From contig JADNYJ010000070.1 of assembly GCA_015501075.1 (NCBI GenBank), forward strand, positions 62,001-126,000: a stretch of 64,000 bases of DNA, given 5' to 3'. Both the position numbers and the translations under genes were made by a program. Shown in pieces: positions 61,976 through 64,000 of this stretch. The notes below the pieces were generated by a model. It was given only the letters and a program-made list of their open reading frames with translations. It searched no databases and was not told the DNA's origin. The first letter of the stretch is position 1; each line of letters starts with the position of its first letter. The stretch comes from Gymnopilus junonius. Lineage: Eukaryota > Basidiomycota > Agaricomycetes > Agaricales > Galerinaceae.

Positions 61976-63211
61976 ATGCTTCGAGCTGGTCTCGTTTACC
62001 TGGTCCTTTTCCTCACTTTTGTCGGCCTGGCATCTTCTGCTCCGATCCCGGAACGTCTTTCAACGTGCGTATATCAATATCTGATGCACTGCCCTACCAA
62101 AAAATTAAATATTCACGTTTCTGAGGCTCGTTGAACGTTATGACGACTTTAACACCGACTTCTTTGCACGATCTTTGGCTATTCTTGTAGATCGTGACTT
62201 TGATGGCGTCGATCCCATACTCTCAAAGGTATGTCGATCATTTTTCTAGTTCCCGAGTATTGCAGATCTGACGTTAGCTACCCCAAATTTAGCGCGATAT
62301 TGACTGTCTTTCTATACTGGACGACCGGATTTTGACGCAGCATACGAGGCACTTGTCGAGGTGAGACCTTATCTTTCCATGGATTTCGACCCTAGTAATC
62401 GATACGGACCCAGCGCGACTACAACTTCTTCTCTATGATGAACGCGATCTCGACAAGATTGAATATGGATACGGCAGGGTACGTAGTATTCATATTTAAC
62501 TCTCTGAGCATCCAAGGGCCTAATCTTAAGTATAGCGCGAGGTCGTTACGCTCAGTCGCCGTAGTATCTGGACGAAGATACGAGACGCCTTCAGGCAGCC
62601 TTTCACAAGGTCAAGGAAGGATTCCAGAAATTCGGGCACATTATGAAGAAAGGATTCCAGAAAGTAGGACAAGGGCTCAAGAAATTTGGTGGCATGGTCA
62701 AGTCGGGATTCCAGAAAGCAGGACATGCTATCAAATCAGGATTCCAAAAGGCAGGCCACGCTATCACATCCAAAGGCGGCCATGCTATCAAGAAAGGATT
62801 CCAGATTGCAGGACATGCTATCAAGAAGGGATTCCAGAAGGTCGGCCAGTTCATCAAGACCACTGGGGCGAAGATTGCCAAGTTCGGTCTCAAGATCGTC
62901 GCTGCTGTGGCTTCGGTCGCGGCCAAAGTTATCAAATTCATTCCTGGTATCGGCACGGCTGCTTCGATGGGTCTTAAGGGTCTTGCTATTGGCGCCAGCA
63001 AGGCATCTGACAAGATTCACGCTAACCTTGGTAGCAAATTGGAAAAGGCTACGCATGGCATGGACTACGTGATCAATCCCATGGGTAAGTCGCTCTTGCG
63101 CTCTTTTATGTGGGTGATGTGCTAAGAAGTTCGATTGCAGGATCTGCTGCGAAGAAGATGGGAGCCGGCGGCGTAGTGGCAAATCTGCTTACCAAACGAA
63201 GAACATATTAA
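61976..63211 (+). pseudogene. Secreted cationic amphipathic protein precursor, copy 2 (three single-base lesions)
   Basis: The gene has the same six-exon plan as copy 1: 61976-62064, 62126-62228, 62293-62360, 62414-62478, 62536-63084 and 63141-63211. The signal peptide (LVYLVLFLTFVGLASSA) and APIPERLS are conserved. The acidic pro-exons begin with RD but break frame near 62303 and 62428, and the basic domain breaks near 62599. Downstream the domain is open from 62643 and rich in GFQKAGHAIK-type repeats of about 11 residues. Then TTGAKIAKFGLKIVAAVASV, FIPGIGTAASMGLKGLA and the tail KRRTY follow. Each lesion is one base, so it may be an assembly artefact or a decaying gene. It is lysine/glutamine-rich where copy 1 is histidine-rich. 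Confidence 0.75.
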
Positions 63212-64000
63212 AGGAGGAACGCCATCTCGATTAATCTCCATCTTGTCGCCAGTGTGGCTGGCTTTGAAGGAAAGTCGAACCCAATAACTTTCCATTTGAA
63301 CGAGTTCTTATAAGTATGTGCCATTTCCCATCATTTCTCTTACGTCATCATGTATTTGTCATCATCGTTCATTGATTGCCTCATGGTTCCTTCTCTGGGC
63401 CGTTTTATTTTTATTTTTAACCCTGACCAATTCCTCTCATCTTGAATGCCAGCTTTATTTTACTTTATGACATGAGTCCTATGTATGTTTTATTCTACTG
63501 CCCCCTTCAAACTTCAAAATGTCCCCACAATAATCCTGGGGTCTGCCTGTTTTTTGCATGAGTGCTGTTTGTTCTGGTGTATAAGGTATTTATACATGCC
63601 TAAGCCCTTGTAATGGGGCTGATGCACTATTTAAATGGTGAAAAGTTAGCAAGTATGGTTTTCTTGGAGCCTCTTTGAGTAAAAGGAATTGCAAGAACTT
63701 TGCTGTCATCAATCCAGTGCAATGTCTCATGGCAGTATGCACTTGCAAAGCATAGATGAGGGTCAAAGTCAGTGTCCAGACTGAATCCTCAAATTGTTAT
63801 ATACGTGCCTCTGACCAACTCCGATCTCCGACTATATGAACTCTGACCTCATGATCCCCTCAAAGTACTACAAGTCCCAGAACACATAGACACTTAGATT
63901 ACACGTAGCTAGCCAACTCCAAGTAGTGCAGAATAACTTACACGTCTGTCTGCTCACTAGTACATGTATGGTCTCCACTTAGTTTCCTCCATAGTATAAA
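63212..64000. other. Non-coding, CpG-poor window end
   Basis: No gene is seen. From about 63450 CpG becomes rare again, as in the first 5 kb, and the sequence from about 63560 has a simple, LTR-like look (TATTTATACATGCC, then short TATA-containing stretches). No end motifs or duplications could be confirmed because the window stops. Confidence 0.4.

Noticed and set aside
63560..64000. LTR retrotransposon end
   Set aside because: Composition is suggestive, but no terminal motif pair, primer-binding site or target duplication can be shown before the window ends.

Overview
The window looks like a piece of a basidiomycete (Agaricomycetes, probably Agaricales) nuclear genome. The reasons are many short 48-70 base GT-AG introns, an expanded coiled-coil/F-box/LRR-like family, paired MYND-finger proteins, a DUF6534-type membrane protein, and a halogenase-containing metabolic cluster. 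The species cannot be named from the sequence. No taxon-level search was possible; every family call rests on motifs I can read, paralogue comparison inside the window, and recall of the families.

Layout. 1-5.07 kb is CpG-poor and looks decayed: a gag-like retroelement remnant fused to the truncated end of an F-box pseudogene. 5.07-13.1 kb holds a small MITE-like element, two damaged F-box genes, a chimeric pseudogene made from two families that also occur elsewhere in the window, one conserved hypothetical protein and a tRNA-like sequence lacking its anticodon arm. 13.6-33.5 kb is a compact metabolic region: MFS transporter, AIF/FSP1-like FAD oxidoreductase, ICMT-like methyltransferase, flavin-dependent halogenase, O-methyltransferase, alpha/beta hydrolase, cytochrome P450 and a multi-exon DUF6534-like membrane protein. 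No polyketide, peptide or terpene backbone enzyme is visible, so it reads as a tailoring cluster that chlorinates, methylates and oxidises a substrate made elsewhere.

33.7-53 kb is again dominated by F-box paralogues: two appear intact (39.0-41.0 and 51.0-53.0 kb), the others are frameshifted, truncated or fragmentary. Several share a terminal phase-0 intron followed by a very small last exon. Between them lie a disrupted repeat-family protein (36.4-37.7 kb), a single-pass membrane protein (46.3-47.9 kb) and two terminal-inverted-repeat elements; one (49.87-50.66 kb) has a perfect 8-bp target duplication. 53.2-58.8 kb carries two tandem MYND-finger paralogues.

59.8-63.2 kb holds the most novel-looking content: two tandem genes for small secreted proteins with a signal peptide, acidic pro-modules encoded one per exon, mostly with basic residues at the junctions, and a long cationic, amphipathic, glycine-rich C-terminal domain with about 11-residue repeats. 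They look like precursors of membrane-active peptides. The first is intact; the second needs three single-base corrections.

Single-base indels interrupt otherwise well-conserved genes at about a dozen places, several in short G/C runs. This is either widespread pseudogenisation or uncorrected assembly error, and should be settled before any of these genes is declared dead.
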